Shown piece by piece: positions 43,118-53,377 of a stretch of 64,000 bases of DNA. The stretch is taken from contig NZ_VRKN01000018.1 in assembly GCF_008080435.1 (NCBI RefSeq), positions 1 through 64,000 of the forward strand, given 5' to 3'. Position 1 is the first letter of the stretch. Every line of letters begins with the position of its first letter. Position numbers and translations under genes: made by a program. A model generated the notes under the pieces. The model was not told the origin of the DNA and did no database searches. It saw only the letters and a list, made by a program, of their open reading frames with translations. The stretch comes from Enterobacter asburiae. GTDB taxonomy: Bacteria > Pseudomonadota > Gammaproteobacteria > Enterobacterales > Enterobacteriaceae.

Positions 43118-43854
43118 GTATTCTCGTCACCCGCCCTTCTCCCGCAGGAGAGCAGTTAGTGAGCCGTCTGCGCGCACTGGGGCAGGTGGCCTGGAGTTTT
43201 CCGCTCATTGAATTCTCCCCCGGTCGGGAGCTCTCTGCGCTCGCCGACCAGATGAATACCCTTCAGGAAGGCGACCTGCTGTTTGCGCTGTCGCAACATG
43301 CCGTGGAATTTGCCCACGCACAGCTGCAACAGCAGGGTTTGACCTGGCCAACCGCCCCCCGCTATTTCGCGATTGGCCGCACAACGGCGCTGGCGCTGCA
43401 TACCGTAAGCAGCGCGGACGTTCGTTACCCGTTAGATCGGGAAATCAGTGAAGTCTTGCTACAATTACCTGAATTACAAACTATTGCCGGAAAGCGTGCG
43501 CTCATTTTGCGCGGTAATGGTGGCCGCGAGCTGCTGGGTGAAACGCTGCGTGAACGTGGTGCAGACGTGACGTTTATTGAGTGCTATCAGCGCTGTGCAA
43601 AACACTACGATGGCGCGGAAGAGGCGATGCGCTGGCACGCGCGCGGCATTAATACGCTGGTGGTCACCAGCGGTGAAATGTTACAACAGCTTTGGTCGCT
43701 GATACCGCTTTGGTATCGCGAAAACTGGTTACTCCGCTGTCGGCTTCTGGTCGTCAGTGAGCGTCTGGCGAACCAGGCCCGGGAACTGGGCTGGCAGGAT
43801 ATTCGGATCGCTGATAACGCCGACAACGATGCGCTGCTGCGCGCATTACAATAA
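43114..43854 (+). CDS. hemD: Uroporphyrinogen-III synthase HemD
   Basis: HemD closes hydroxymethylbilane with inversion of ring D to uroporphyrinogen III. The 246-aa product has the weakly conserved two-lobe family pattern; recognisable pieces are [13 protein letters not shown] at residues 3-15, [10 protein letters not shown] near 88-97 and [12 protein letters not shown] near 187-198. ATG lies in the hemC stop (ATGA), so the two are translationally coupled. Confidence 0.95.
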   Translation: MSILVTRPSPAGEQLVSRLRALGQVAWSFPLIEFSPGRELSALADQMNTLQEGDLLFALSQHAVEFAHAQLQQQGLTWPTAPRYFAIGRTTALALHTVSSADVRYPLDREISEVLLQLPELQTIAGKRALILRGNGGRELLGETLRERGADVTFIECYQRCAKHYDGAEEAMRWHARGINTLVVTSGEMLQQLWSLIPLWYRENWLLRCRLLVVSERLANQARELGWQDIRIADNADNDALLRALQ

Positions 43855-43874
43855 CTCTCAAATGGGAAGCCATA

Positions 43875-45071
43875 ATGACGGAACACGACAAATCCTCCGC
43901 CGTGGTTGAAGAGACCAGGGAGACTGTGGAGACGACGCCACAGCCAGAGACGACAGAGAAAACCGCTGAGAAGAAAAACGGCAGCAACAAAACGAGCCTC
44001 ACGCTGAGCGCGATTGCCATCGCCATTGCGCTGGCAGCAGGGGTTGGCCTGTACGGTCTGGTGAAGCAACAGGGTGCGAACCAGACGTCCACCAGCGATG
44101 CGCTGGTGAATCAGCTCACCGCCCTGCAAAAAGCGCAGGAGACGCAGAAAACCGAGCTGGAAACAGTGATTAAACAGCAGGCCGCCGCGCTAGCCGAGGC
44201 GAACAGCAAACAGGAAGAGTTGACCAAACAGCTGGGCGACGTGCAGCAGAAAGTCGCCACGATTTCCGGCACCGATGCCAAAACCTGGCTGCTCTCGCAG
44301 GCTGACTTCCTGGTGAAGCTCGCCGGACGTAAGCTCTGGAGCGATCAGGACGTCACCACCGCCGCCGCGCTGCTGAAAAGCGCCGATGCGAGCCTGGCAG
44401 ACATGAACGACCCAAGCCTCATCACTGCCCGTCGCGCGATCACCGAAGACATCGCCAGCCTCTCCGCCGTCTCGCAGGTGGATTACGACGGCATTATCCT
44501 CAAGGTGAACCAGCTTTCGAATCAGATTGATAACCTGCAGCTGGCGGATAATAACGACGACGACTCCCCGATGGATTCCGACGGTACCGAGCTTTCCAGC
44601 TCCCTGAGCGAATGGCGCATAAACCTGCAGAAAAGCTGGCAGAACTTTATGGACAGCTTCATTACTATCCGCCGTCGCGACGAAACCGCCGTGCCGCTGC
44701 TGGCGCCGAACCAGGATATCTATCTGCGCGAGAACATTCGTTCGCGCCTGCTGGTGGCTGCACAGGCCGTGCCGCGTCATCAGGAAGAGACGTACAAACA
44801 GGCGCTCGATAATGTCTCAACGTGGGTACGCGCCTACTACAACACCGATGATGCGACGACCACCGCCTTCCTCGAAGACATTGATAAGCTGAGCCAGCAG
44901 AACATCACCATGAACGTGCCGGATAAGCTGGCCAGCCAGCCGATTCTGGAGAAATTGATGCAGACACGCGTACGTAACCTGCTGGCGCAGCCGGGTGTAC
45001 CTGCAGAGCCGTCGAGCGGAGCGGCACCTGCTCCGGCTCCGGCGCCTGAAAGCGCACCGCAAGGAGAGTAA
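43875..45071 (+). CDS. hemX: HemX, putative uroporphyrinogen III methyltransferase-like membrane protein
   Basis: A 398-aa single-span inner-membrane protein: an acidic cytoplasmic N-terminus, one membrane helix near residues 37-56 ([20 protein letters not shown]) and a periplasmic domain that starts with a coiled coil rich in Gln, Lys and Glu. The tail is Pro/Ala-rich ([11 protein letters not shown]). The name and the methyltransferase label are historical and no SAM motif is visible; function is unclear. It sits 20 bp after hemD and is followed directly by hemY. Confidence 0.92.
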   Translation: MTEHDKSSAVVEETRETVETTPQPETTEKTAEKKNGSNKTSLTLSAIAIAIALAAGVGLYGLVKQQGANQTSTSDALVNQLTALQKAQETQKTELETVIKQQAAALAEANSKQEELTKQLGDVQQKVATISGTDAKTWLLSQADFLVKLAGRKLWSDQDVTTAAALLKSADASLADMNDPSLITARRAITEDIASLSAVSQVDYDGIILKVNQLSNQIDNLQLADNNDDDSPMDSDGTELSSSLSEWRINLQKSWQNFMDSFITIRRRDETAVPLLAPNQDIYLRENIRSRLLVAAQAVPRHQEETYKQALDNVSTWVRAYYNTDDATTTAFLEDIDKLSQQNITMNVPDKLASQPILEKLMQTRVRNLLAQPGVPAEPSSGAAPAPAPAPESAPQGE

Positions 45072-45073
45072 TG

Positions 45074-46273
45074 ATGCTAAAAGTCCTCTTACTCTTCATC
45101 CTGCTGATCGCGGGGATCGTGCTGGGACCTATGCTTGCGGGTCATCAGGGCTATGTGCTGATCCAGACCGATAACTACAACATTGAAACCAGTGTGACGG
45201 GCTTAGCGATCATCCTGATCCTTGGCGTTGTCGTGCTGCTTGCCGTGGAGTGGATCCTGCGCCGTATCTTCCGTACCGGAGCGCACACGCGTGGCTGGTT
45301 CGTTGGCCGTAAACGCCGCCGCGCCCGTAAACAGACCGAACAGGCACTGCTTAAGCTTGCCGAGGGTGACTATCAGCAGGTTGAAAAGCTGATGTCGAAA
45401 AACGCCGACCATGCCGAACAGCCGGTGGTGAATTATCTGCTCGCTGCCGAAGCGGCGCAGCAGCGCGGTGACGAAGCCCGCGCCAATCAGCATCTGGAGC
45501 GGGCGGCGGAGCTGGCTCATGGCGACCCGATTCCGGTGGAAATTACGCGCGTTCGTCTGCAGCTGGCGCGCAATGAAAATCACGCGGCTCGCCACGGTAT
45601 CGATCGCCTGCTGGAAGTCGCGCCGCGCCATCCGGAAGTGCTGCGTCTTGCCGAGCAGGCCTATATTCGTACCGGCGCGTGGGGCTCGCTGCTGGACATC
45701 ATTCCGTCAATGGCGAAGGCCGAGGTAGGCGACGATGAACATCGTGATGAACTTCAGCGTCTGGCATGGATTGGCCTGATGGATCAGGCGCGCGCCGACC
45801 TGGGCAGCGACGGACTGAAAACGTGGTGGAAGAATCAGAGCCGTAAAACGCGCCAGCAGGTTCCTCTGCAGGTTGCCATGGCGGAACATCTTATTGAATG
45901 TGACGACCATGACACGGCTCAAGAGATCCTCCTCGACGGTCTGAAGCGCCAGTACGACGATCGTCTGGTGATGGTGATCCCGCGCCTGAAAACCAATAAC
46001 CCTGAGCAAATCGAAAAAATACTGCGTCAGCAGATTAAAACCGTCGGTGACCGCCCGCTGCTGTGGAGCACGCTCGGTCAATCGCTGATGAAGCACGGAG
46101 AATGGCAGGAGGCGAGCCTCGCCTTCCGCGCGGCGCTGAAACAGCGTCCGGATGCCTTTGACTACGCATGGCTTGCCGATACGCTGGACAAGCAGCATAA
46201 GCCGGAAGAGGCAGCCGCCATGCGGCGCGATGGGTTGCTATTGACGCTGCAAAACAACGGTACCCAGCAGTAA
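45074..46273 (+). CDS. hemY: HemY, heme biosynthesis-associated TPR protein
   Basis: A 399-aa protein with two N-terminal membrane segments (about residues 3-22 and 40-60), a basic stretch RKRRRARKQ and a C-terminal region of tetratricopeptide-like repeats. It is reported to take part in late heme synthesis in enterobacteria, but it is not related to the HemY oxidase of Gram-positive bacteria. Two ATGs abut the hemX stop; ATG 45074 has AGGAG 7 nt upstream and matches E. coli. A terminator follows. Confidence 0.93.
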   Translation: MLKVLLLFILLIAGIVLGPMLAGHQGYVLIQTDNYNIETSVTGLAIILILGVVVLLAVEWILRRIFRTGAHTRGWFVGRKRRRARKQTEQALLKLAEGDYQQVEKLMSKNADHAEQPVVNYLLAAEAAQQRGDEARANQHLERAAELAHGDPIPVEITRVRLQLARNENHAARHGIDRLLEVAPRHPEVLRLAEQAYIRTGAWGSLLDIIPSMAKAEVGDDEHRDELQRLAWIGLMDQARADLGSDGLKTWWKNQSRKTRQQVPLQVAMAEHLIECDDHDTAQEILLDGLKRQYDDRLVMVIPRLKTNNPEQIEKILRQQIKTVGDRPLLWSTLGQSLMKHGEWQEASLAFRAALKQRPDAFDYAWLADTLDKQHKPEEAAAMRRDGLLLTLQNNGTQQ

Positions 46274-46280
46274 TTAATCA

Positions 46281-46304
46281 GGAGGCCAGACGGCCTCCTT
46301 TTTT
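46281..46304 (+). terminator. Intrinsic terminator of hemCDXY
   Basis: GGAGGCC-AGAC-GGCCTCC followed by TTTTTT begins 7 bp after the hemY stop. Confidence 0.93.
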
Positions 46305-46312
46305 ACGCCCAT

Positions 46313-46515
46313 AAAAAAACGCCTGCTATAAAAGCAGGCGTTAAAACAGGTCTGTAAGACAACATATTTGGTGCTTCACTCAACGTTATGTCCATGGTGT
46401 CTGATGAGGCCGAAGCGACATCTGTCAGTGGACGATAAGCACCGTAAATGGCTCTGCGTCATTCCTGAGTTTATGAGGCACTAAGGCGAACATAAGAGAT
46501 GGAATGAGCATCTAC
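46313..46515 (-). ncRNA. glmZ: Small regulatory RNA GlmZ
   Basis: On the minus strand, the 203-nt segment starting GTAGATGCTCATTCC (46515) and ending in the hairpin CGCCTGC/GCAGGCG plus a T7 run (46313-46343) aligns closely with E. coli GlmZ, which lies beside hemY. GlmZ uses Hfq to activate glmS translation and is cut by RNase E with the adaptor RapZ under GlcN6P control. The pairing-region stretch ACGTTGAGTGAAGCACC is present (46370-46386). The terminal hairpin loop differs from E. coli, but the stem is retained. Confidence 0.94.
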
Positions 46516-46526
46516 ACGCATATTAT

Positions 46527-46543
46527 TGCACGTAACGTGCCAA
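46527..46543 (-). promoter_or_regulatory. Sigma-54 type promoter of glmZ
   Basis: TTGGCAC-GTTAC-GTGCA on the minus strand fits the sigma-54 consensus TGGCAC-N5-TTGCW. The GC of the -12 element is 12-13 nt before the GlmZ 5' end. A TAATAT just downstream could serve sigma-70; overlapping sigma-54 and sigma-70 promoters with GlrR control are known for this gene in enterobacteria. Confidence 0.82.
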
Positions 46544-46784
46544 CATGACACCCAGAACTTTTACATGACGCAACATTTTAAGATAAAAGGAAATTATGCT
46601 GTTAATCGCCGTCTTAAGCTCTACAACGTATCGGGAAAAGACGGGAATATGTCGCCAGGAGGAGACAGCAAAACCCATAAATAGTTATTTATTTAACTTT
46701 CAATGAGTTGCATGTCGCTGGATTGCGACAATGAAAAAGGACGCTGTTGGGGAATGACGACAGGGATGAGAAGTCGCAGAAAAC
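46544..46784. other. Gene-free stretch between glmZ and the tRNA terminator
   Basis: This 241-bp stretch is fairly A/T-rich and has no credible ORF. The part nearest glmZ should hold activator sites. E. coli carries aslA and aslB here; no remnant of either is recognisable. Confidence 0.6.
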
Positions 46785-46808
46785 AAAAAACCCCGCCGAA
46801 GCGGGGTT
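46785..46808 (-). terminator. Intrinsic terminator of the tRNA operon
   Basis: AACCCCGC-TTCG-GCGGGGTT followed by T residues on the minus strand begins 7 bp after the 3' end of tRNA-Pro. Confidence 0.92.
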
Positions 46809-46814
46809 CAAAAT

Positions 46815-46891
46815 TGGTCGGCGAGAGAGGATTCGAACCTCCGACCCACTGGTCCCAAACCAGTTGCGCTACCAAGCTGCGCTACTCGCCG
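46815..46891 (-). tRNA. proM: tRNA-Pro (anticodon TGG)
   Basis: 77 nt with encoded CCA. Acceptor arms CGGCGAG/CTCGCCG, T-arm GGTTCGAATCC and anticodon loop TTTGGGA are all visible. It is last of four tRNAs read leftward, as in the E. coli argX-hisR-leuT-proM operon. Confidence 0.97.
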
Positions 46892-46937
46892 ATGTACTGC
46901 TTTTTTGAATTTTTAGTTCAATTCATTTAAAAAGTCG

Positions 46938-47023
46938 TGGTGCGAGGGGGGGGACTCGAACCCCCACATCCAAAGGACACTAACACCTGAAGCTAGCGCG
47001 TCTACCAATTCCGCCACCTTCGC
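46938..47023 (-). tRNA. leuT: tRNA-Leu (anticodon CAG)
   Basis: 86 nt with encoded CCA, a long class II variable arm (TGTCCTTTGGATG) and anticodon loop TTCAGGT. The acceptor stem is GCGAAGG opposite CCTCGC. The variable arm seems one base shorter than the E. coli gene as I remember it. Confidence 0.96.
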
Positions 47024-47045
47024 AATTCACAACTCTTTCAAATAA

Positions 47046-47122
47046 TGGGGTGGCTAATGGGATTCGAACCCACGACAACTGGAATCACAATCCAGGGCTC
47101 TACCAACTGAGCTATAGCCACC
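47046..47122 (-). tRNA. hisR: tRNA-His (anticodon GTG)
   Basis: 77 nt including the extra 5' G (-1) typical of tRNA-His and encoded CCA. The anticodon loop is TTGTGAT and the T-arm GGTTCGAATCC. Confidence 0.97.
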
Positions 47123-47185
47123 ACTGTATTCTTTCACGCGGTACTGACTACTTCTCAGACCACCGCAGCTCCAGCACCGGGTTAA

Positions 47186-47262
<77 letters not shown>

Positions 47263-47283
47263 TTAGCGCCGTTGCGGGGCTGG

Positions 47284-47312
47284 ATATTACGTACCTCCGT
47301 CCCCGCTGTCTA
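47284..47312 (-). promoter_or_regulatory. Promoter of the argX-hisR-leuT-proM tRNA operon
   Basis: TAGACA (47307-47312) and TAATAT (47284-47289) are separated by 17 bp on the minus strand, followed by a C/G-rich discriminator (CCAGCCCCGC). The likely start is near 47276, about 14 nt before tRNA-Arg. The discriminator fits stringent control. Confidence 0.75.
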
Positions 47313-47364
47313 GTGCTTTTTTGAAAAAAATGCGCGTTTGGTTATGGTTTGCACATTTTGCCGC

Positions 47365-48750
47365 TTATTCCTCCACTTTCTGCGTGGTGGCATGGCGGCC
47401 CAGGCCAAAAAGCTTATATGCAGCCGTTACAGCCGCAAGGAAGATCACCCCGACAAACAGCGACATGCGGGTATCTTCATTAAAGTACATCCCGATTAAT
47501 ACGCAAATCAGGAACGCCATCGTCAAATAGTTCGCATAGGGGAACAGAATTGAGCGGAACGGATGGCTTTCAATCGCCTTTTTATGCGCTTGACGGAAAC
47601 GCAGCTGGCTGATGAGGATAACAAACCACGGCACCATGCCCGGCAGTACGCTGGCGCTGTAAACGTAAACGAACACACGCTGCGGGTTAGGAATGATGTA
47701 ATTCAGGCAAGAGCCAATCAACAGGATCACAATGGAGACCGCTACCCCCGCCACCGGCACGCCGACACGTGAGACTTTGCTCATCGCCGCAGGCAGCTGG
47801 TTGTTCTTCGAGAGCGCATAGAGCATACGCCCACAGCTGTACATCCCACTGTTACAGCCTGACAACGCTGCCGTCAGGACCACAAAGTTGATGATACCCG
47901 CCGCCGCCGTGATACCAATTTTGGCGAAGGTTAATACAAACGGGCTCCCCGTCGTGCCAATTTCGTTCCACGGGAAGATGGTCACGATGACGAAGATCGC
48001 GCCCACATAGAAAATCAGGATACGCCACAGTACTTTGCCCACCGCGCTACGCAGCGTGACCTGCGGGTTTTTCGCTTCACCGGCGGTAATACCGATCAGC
48101 TCCACGCCCTGATACGAGGCCACAACGATACACAGCGCCGTCAGGAAGCCCTTCCAGCCGCCGGCAAAGAAACCGCCGTTTTCGGTCAGGTTGCCAAAGC
48201 CGATAGCGTGTCCACCGTTGCCAAACCCGAAGAAAATCACGCCCAGGCCAACGACAATCATCACGATAATCGTGGTGACTTTGATCATTGCGAACCAGAA
48301 CTCAATTTCACCGTAAAGGCGCACGGCAGCCAGGTTTGCCAGCGCCACCAGCCCCACGGCAATGAGCGCGGGTATCCACTGGACCATGTCCGGGAACCAG
48401 AACTGGACGTAGACCCCTATCGCGGTGATCTCTGAGATGCCCACCGCCATCCACATAAACCAGTATGACCAGGCCGTCAGGTAGCCGAAGAACGGGCTCA
48501 TATAACGATGCGCGTAAACGGCGAAGGAGCCGGTTACCGGCTCCAGGAAGAGCATTTCGCCCATGGAACGCATAATGAAGAAAACAAACAGCCCGGCGAT
48601 AATATACGCCAGTAATACGGAAGGGCCTGCCCATTTGAGCGTACTTGCGGAACCCATAAACAGGCCCACGCCGATAGTGCCGCCCAGCGCTATCAGTTCA
48701 ATATGACGAGCTTCCAGCCCACGCTGTAGCTCCGGTTGTTTCTCTGCCAT
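47365..48750 (-). CDS. yifK: Amino acid permease YifK (threonine/serine transporter)
   Basis: An APC-family inner-membrane permease of 461 aa with about twelve spans. The family opening [26 protein letters not shown] lies at residues 10-35, followed by [19 protein letters not shown] near 213-231. E. coli YifK has been reported to import threonine and serine and renamed ThrP. The UTR has a CA-rich segment just upstream of the ribosome-binding sequence that fits GcvB repression. It lies between wecG and the tRNAs, as in E. coli. Confidence 0.94.
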   Translation of the reverse strand: MAEKQPELQRGLEARHIELIALGGTIGVGLFMGSASTLKWAGPSVLLAYIIAGLFVFFIMRSMGEMLFLEPVTGSFAVYAHRYMSPFFGYLTAWSYWFMWMAVGISEITAIGVYVQFWFPDMVQWIPALIAVGLVALANLAAVRLYGEIEFWFAMIKVTTIIVMIVVGLGVIFFGFGNGGHAIGFGNLTENGGFFAGGWKGFLTALCIVVASYQGVELIGITAGEAKNPQVTLRSAVGKVLWRILIFYVGAIFVIVTIFPWNEIGTTGSPFVLTFAKIGITAAAGIINFVVLTAALSGCNSGMYSCGRMLYALSKNNQLPAAMSKVSRVGVPVAGVAVSIVILLIGSCLNYIIPNPQRVFVYVYSASVLPGMVPWFVILISQLRFRQAHKKAIESHPFRSILFPYANYLTMAFLICVLIGMYFNEDTRMSLFVGVIFLAAVTAAYKLFGLGRHATTQKVEE

Positions 48751-48754
48751 AGAT

Positions 48755-48774
48755 CCTCGATTGTGTTTGCTGTT
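48755..48774 (-). promoter_or_regulatory. ACA-rich translation element and ribosome-binding site of yifK
   Basis: On the minus strand AACAGCAAACACAATCGAGG carries three ACA motifs directly before the ribosome-binding sequence CGAGG (48755 onward), close to the yifK ATG. In Salmonella yifK such ACA motifs enhance translation and are the target of the sRNA GcvB (established there; inferred here). Confidence 0.6.
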
Positions 48775-48947
48775 TCCCGGCTTAATACCGGGTATTGTTT
48801 TTTAGGGGTACTAAAATACGGAGCGAATGGTTTCCTAAAATTTGCCAAATGGCAAACGATGCATTAAAAAAATGAATGCATTGCACAGATTATCAGCAGT
48901 TTTGCAGGCGAGTTGCAGCGCGAATAGCATATCGCGCTACATTTTGA

Positions 48948-49688
48948 TTACATTTTCCCGGTGTAATGCCAGGCAAGGTAGCGAAGCAGACGGATCTGTC
49001 GTTTAATACGCGTCGGTTGCGATAGCAGGCGGTACAGCCACTCCAGCCCCAGATTTTGCCAGACCTTGGGTGCACGCTTAACATGGCCGGTAAAGACGTC
49101 GTACGTGCCGCCGACGCCCATGTAGAGCGCATCCGGACAGACCAGACGGCAGTCACGCATCAGGATCTCCTGGCGCGGGGAGCCCATCGCCACGGTGACA
49201 ATTTTCGCCCCGCTGTCGCGAACGCGCTCAAACAGAGCCTGCCGATCTTCCGGTTTGAAGTAACCGTCCTGGCTGCCGACAATATTAACATTCCATTGAC
49301 GACGCAGTTTCTCCTCCGTCTGGGCCAGTATCTCCGGCTTCCCGCCAATCAGGAACACGGGCGTACCCTGCGCACCTGCGCGGGCCATAAGCTGCTCCCA
49401 GAGATCGGCCCCCGCCACGCGGGAAACATTAGCGTCAGGATACTTTTTACGGATAGAGCGGACCACGCTGATCCCGTCCGCGTATTTAAATTCAGCCGCT
49501 TCAATCAGGCTTTTGACTTCCGCATTATCCTCAACCGCCAGCATTTTTTCCGCGTTGATGGCGACAAGCGTACCGGACTTCATCTGGCCGTCGGCGAACA
49601 GAAAATCCAGCGCGTGCTGCATGTCGCGCCAGCCAATAAGCTGCAGACCACGTAGCGCATAGCGCGGTGCAGAAATTTTATCAGTCAT
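48948..49688 (-). CDS. wecG: UDP-N-acetyl-D-mannosaminuronic acid transferase WecG
   Basis: WecG (RffM) adds ManNAcA to GlcNAc-PP-undecaprenol to give ECA lipid II on the cytoplasmic face of the membrane. The 246-aa protein has the WecG/TagA/CpsF pattern: [11 protein letters not shown] near residues 70-80, [11 protein letters not shown] near 115-125 and [15 protein letters not shown] near 164-178. It is the last gene of the ECA cluster, 12 bp after wzyE. Confidence 0.95.
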   Translation of the reverse strand: MTDKISAPRYALRGLQLIGWRDMQHALDFLFADGQMKSGTLVAINAEKMLAVEDNAEVKSLIEAAEFKYADGISVVRSIRKKYPDANVSRVAGADLWEQLMARAGAQGTPVFLIGGKPEILAQTEEKLRRQWNVNIVGSQDGYFKPEDRQALFERVRDSGAKIVTVAMGSPRQEILMRDCRLVCPDALYMGVGGTYDVFTGHVKRAPKVWQNLGLEWLYRLLSQPTRIKRQIRLLRYLAWHYTGKM

Positions 49689-49700
49689 TACTATCCTTAC

Positions 49701-51053
49701 TCAGACTTGCGACAGCGTTGTGCTGCCCTGCCGCTCGCGCTTGTGCACAAGCCCTGCGCTGTCAAACAGCCAGTACAACAGTTTGGCCAGTAACAGGCAG
49801 ACGCCGAAAACGACCATGAAGAACACCACGCGCGAAACGAACGAATCCAGCCCTTCGCGCGCCAGAACGATCATATTGAAAATGGCACCAAAGCAGAAAC
49901 TGTGCAAAATGGCGGCTTTATAGCGGTTGGTCTCTTCGTTGCCACGCACGTAAAGCCAGTCAAACCACTTGATAATCAGCCCCACGGCAACCGCCCCAGG
50001 CAGAATGAACCATGCCCCCCCCATCACCACCAGGGAACCAATCAACGTTGGCGAGATTGCCAGACCGGAATGGTTGTTCAGCACTTCCCAGGTAAAGTAA
50101 TTTGCCGTGTTAAGCACCACGCCAGGCCGGTCCGGCCATAGCCAGGAAGGGATAAAGACGTAGAAGTCGCGAACAATCGGCGCCAGCCCCTGGAAATCAA
50201 TCTTGTCGTAGTTTTGCAGCAGCAATGCCAGGTTTTCCCACGGCGAGAAGGTATCGCGCGTCAGGTAGAGGAACGTGTAAAACGCCTCATCGCCCGCCAC
50301 GTTCATCCCGTAGCGCTTCAGCGCCAGCCAGAACATCCCCACAATACCAAACACGCCTGCCGCAACCAGCATCCACAGAGAGATCCAGCCGCGGATGATG
50401 CCGATAAACAGGAAGATGGCGAAGGCGATGATAATGTTCGCGCGCGTACCGCCCACAATCATATAGGTCAGGATGCCAAACGCGACGGTGCTGACCAGGA
50501 AGAACAGCCACGCTTTGCTGTCCTGTCGCAGGAAGAAGATCACCAGCATCGCCGGGATGAAGAAGTAGAAGAAACGCTTAAGCGCCACGCCCGAGACTTC
50601 GGCCGAAAAAATCTGGCTGTAGGAGTGGAGCTTAAACAGCAGGAAGCCGTTATGCATGAAGAAGATACCGACGCTGACCAGGGCGATGGTCATCAGCATC
50701 ACCCACGTCAGGTGGGTCTCCACCCGATTCATGGTAAAAAGCGCCCGACGCGGGGCAGCAGCCTGCGCTGAGCGCAGACGCGTTTTATAGGTGACATAGT
50801 AGACCGCATAGAAGCAGGTCGCCGCCAGAAGCGCCTGGAGCAGGATTTCCGGCGGCGCGACGCTCACGTCAAAACGGAAGACCAGAATGCTGGTAAGCGG
50901 GAAGCCGAAAAAGAAGGTCAGCAGAAACAGTAACGAGAAAAACACGTTAAAGTTGAAACGCACCCGGCGGAATTCAAACCAGGTAAGCGTGGCGATAAAC
51001 AGGGTGCTCAGAAGCCAGACAACCAGTAAGCCGCTGAATTGCAACTGACTCAT
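49701..51053 (-). CDS. wzyE: ECA polymerase WzyE
   Basis: WzyE polymerises trisaccharide ECA repeats on undecaprenyl-PP at the periplasmic face, with WzzE setting chain length. The 450-aa product has about eleven membrane spans; recognisable stretches are [20 protein letters not shown] and [24 protein letters not shown] 51053 lies in the wecF stop (ATGA) and gives the E. coli length; an upstream in-frame start inside wecF is less likely. Confidence 0.96.
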   Translation of the reverse strand: MSQLQFSGLLVVWLLSTLFIATLTWFEFRRVRFNFNVFFSLLFLLTFFFGFPLTSILVFRFDVSVAPPEILLQALLAATCFYAVYYVTYKTRLRSAQAAAPRRALFTMNRVETHLTWVMLMTIALVSVGIFFMHNGFLLFKLHSYSQIFSAEVSGVALKRFFYFFIPAMLVIFFLRQDSKAWLFFLVSTVAFGILTYMIVGGTRANIIIAFAIFLFIGIIRGWISLWMLVAAGVFGIVGMFWLALKRYGMNVAGDEAFYTFLYLTRDTFSPWENLALLLQNYDKIDFQGLAPIVRDFYVFIPSWLWPDRPGVVLNTANYFTWEVLNNHSGLAISPTLIGSLVVMGGAWFILPGAVAVGLIIKWFDWLYVRGNEETNRYKAAILHSFCFGAIFNMIVLAREGLDSFVSRVVFFMVVFGVCLLLAKLLYWLFDSAGLVHKRERQGSTTLSQV

Positions 51054-52129
51054 GCTTTGTCTCCTGACGCAATACGCAGCGCGCGATGCCACGGCGTGAG
51101 GTAATTTGGGCTGAAAAAATCGATGCTATTTTTATCCACCAGCGTGAGCTGGCGCTGAGCTTCGCGTACCACCTCGACATTTAGCGTGTCTGAGGTAAAC
51201 AGCACCGGAATATGCTGCTCGGCCATGTCCTGCCAGAACGGGTTGTCGCGGTTGAGCACGCACGGTACACCCGCCTGAATCAGCAGACACAGTGTGCCAA
51301 TTCCCTGCTGTCGGGCAAAGATGAAATAGCCAAGATCGCATTTTCTCAGCAGTGCAAGATATTCATCAAATTCCAGCTTATCGCTGAGGATATGCAGATT
51401 CTCTGCGCTAAACAGCGCAAGTCCCTGCTGGCGAACCTCTTCAATGTAGGCGTCGTTGTTGGCGGGATAGCCCATCGGCACCACCACGTTCACCGTGTCG
51501 CCAAACTGCTGATGTACCGCCCTGAGCGCCGCAACATGTTCGTTACTGCGATCGCCGGAATTCCCCACCAGGATCGTTAGCTTGCCTTCACGCACCGTGT
51601 CATTCGCCATGGCGTTCAGCGCCGGATCCATGCGGGTTGGGAAATAGAGTAGTTCTGCGCGTACGTTCGGGTGCTGTTTAGCAAAATAGTTGAGATCGCC
51701 ACGGGTGGCAAAAACACAGCCTACGCGCCCCTGCGCCATGCGGCGCAACGGATAGAAAAGACGGAATTTCCAGCCGCGGGAGACTTCGTAGAGATCGGCT
51801 CCCCAGATATGCCAGCTGCACTGGGAGGGTTTAATCCCCCCGCTGAGCAGTGCCAGCCACAGGCCGGTATTGAACTGCCCGTGGAAAAAGAAACGTTGCT
51901 TACGATCCGCTTTGGCTTTGGCTACGACCGCCTTCGCCAGTGAGGCCTTATCTGGCCAGAAGCGAACAGTTAGCGCCGGAAATGCTGCGCTCAGGCCCTT
52001 ATCCTGACCTGCAACCATAAACTCACGCGCATCAGGATTACCCGATGCCAGCTCGTCGTTGAAGAACCGCAAAACGGTCTGGTTATGGTGTGGGATATCC
52101 GATCCCAGGATGTGAATCAGTGCAGTCAT
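51050..52129 (-). CDS. wecF: TDP-Fuc4NAc:lipid II transferase WecF
   Basis: WecF adds 4-acetamido-4,6-dideoxy-galactose (Fuc4NAc) to lipid II to make ECA lipid III. It is 359 aa, the length of E. coli WecF, starting [20 protein letters not shown]. Family stretches include HIWGADLYE near residue 127 and [11 protein letters not shown] near 187. It overlaps both wzxE and wzyE by 4 nt. Confidence 0.96.
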   Translation of the reverse strand: MTALIHILGSDIPHHNQTVLRFFNDELASGNPDAREFMVAGQDKGLSAAFPALTVRFWPDKASLAKAVVAKAKADRKQRFFFHGQFNTGLWLALLSGGIKPSQCSWHIWGADLYEVSRGWKFRLFYPLRRMAQGRVGCVFATRGDLNYFAKQHPNVRAELLYFPTRMDPALNAMANDTVREGKLTILVGNSGDRSNEHVAALRAVHQQFGDTVNVVVPMGYPANNDAYIEEVRQQGLALFSAENLHILSDKLEFDEYLALLRKCDLGYFIFARQQGIGTLCLLIQAGVPCVLNRDNPFWQDMAEQHIPVLFTSDTLNVEVVREAQRQLTLVDKNSIDFFSPNYLTPWHRALRIASGDKA

Positions 52130-53376
52130 GCGCGTTTACGCCACAATAAAAATACGCCGCAACAGGCGACGAAATAAACGATATAGGTTGCCATGTAGGC
52201 CTGAGCCGCCCCCAGCGCACCGTGCGCAGGTATCAGCCAGTGTGAAAAGGCTGTCAGTAACGCAAACTGGCTAATTTCCGCCAGGATATACAGCCGCAGG
52301 GACGCTTTTGCAATCACCAGATAACCGAAAACGTAAGCACCCACTTTCAGCACATCACCCACCAGCTGCCAGGCAAAGAGATCGCGCATGGCGGTGAACT
52401 TCGCCGAGAACAGCAGCCAGATGGCGACATCGCGCAATAACCAGACGGTCAAGCTGGCAGCCGCGACGGCCGGCAACACAAAGCGCAGCGATCGGAAAAT
52501 CTCGCGCGTTATTTCTTGTCTGGACGTCAGTCGCGATAAGGTTGGCAGCAAGTAAACGCTAAAGGAAGCCGTAATAAACTGGAGATAGGCGTCGGAAATA
52601 CTGCTTACGCCCTGCCAGATCCCCACTTCATCCCAGCTATAATGCGCCGCCAGCAGGTTTCGCATCATCACGTAGGCCACCGGCAGCGTGACGGAGGTGA
52701 TGAGCGCCATCAGGGTAAACTTACCCAATTGGCTGGCAAGCACCTTATCCCATTGCGGTTTCAGGTAGCTCAGTGGGATAACGCCCCGACGCATCAGCAT
52801 GAACGCTGCAGGCATAACAACCAGTGCCGGGACCAGCGCCAGCCCCAGCAGTGCGCCTTCATAGCCGCCCAGGCGATAGCAGAAGTAATAGGCAATCACG
52901 CCGATGACGCTGCCCAGAATTAAAGCAAGCGCGTTCCCGGCAGCATCACGAAAACCTTTCATCAGCGCCAGCAGCAGGTTAGCCCAGGCAATGCCCATCT
53001 GAACCAACGCGACCAGACGCACCAGCCCCTGGTAATGGGTGTGACCGAACAATCCCTGGCTGATGGGCGCCGCTGCCAGCAGAAAGACAATCGCCATCAG
53101 GGTCGAAAAACCCGTGACCATCGCCGAAGCGGTGCCCACCACCCTGCGCAGTTGAGCCGCATCATCATGGTACTGAGCAACGTATTTGGTCACGCCGTTG
53201 AAGATACCGGCACCGGCCAGCACCCCAAGGACGGTGACAAGCTGGCGGAAATTACCCGCCAGCCCCACACCAGAGGGGCCAAATGAGACGGCCAGCAACT
53301 TGACGACCAGCAGCCCGGCGCCAATTTTTACAAGCGTGGACGCGGCGGTCCACACCGATGCTTTTGCCAGAGACAT
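52126..53376 (-). CDS. wzxE: ECA lipid III flippase WzxE
   Basis: WzxE flips undecaprenyl-PP-linked ECA trisaccharide across the inner membrane. The 416-aa product is a MOP-superfamily transporter with about twelve spans, starting [21 protein letters not shown]. It begins 1 bp after the wecE stop and overlaps wecF by 4 nt. Confidence 0.96.
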   Translation of the reverse strand: MSLAKASVWTAASTLVKIGAGLLVVKLLAVSFGPSGVGLAGNFRQLVTVLGVLAGAGIFNGVTKYVAQYHDDAAQLRRVVGTASAMVTGFSTLMAIVFLLAAAPISQGLFGHTHYQGLVRLVALVQMGIAWANLLLALMKGFRDAAGNALALILGSVIGVIAYYFCYRLGGYEGALLGLALVPALVVMPAAFMLMRRGVIPLSYLKPQWDKVLASQLGKFTLMALITSVTLPVAYVMMRNLLAAHYSWDEVGIWQGVSSISDAYLQFITASFSVYLLPTLSRLTSRQEITREIFRSLRFVLPAVAAASLTVWLLRDVAIWLLFSAKFTAMRDLFAWQLVGDVLKVGAYVFGYLVIAKASLRLYILAEISQFALLTAFSHWLIPAHGALGAAQAYMATYIVYFVACCGVFLLWRKRA

Positions 53377-53377
53377 A

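Noticed and set aside
43875..45071. HemX as a uroporphyrinogen methyltransferase
   Set aside because: No SAM-binding or CobA-like motifs are visible; the protein is a single-span coiled-coil membrane protein, so only the gene name is kept.
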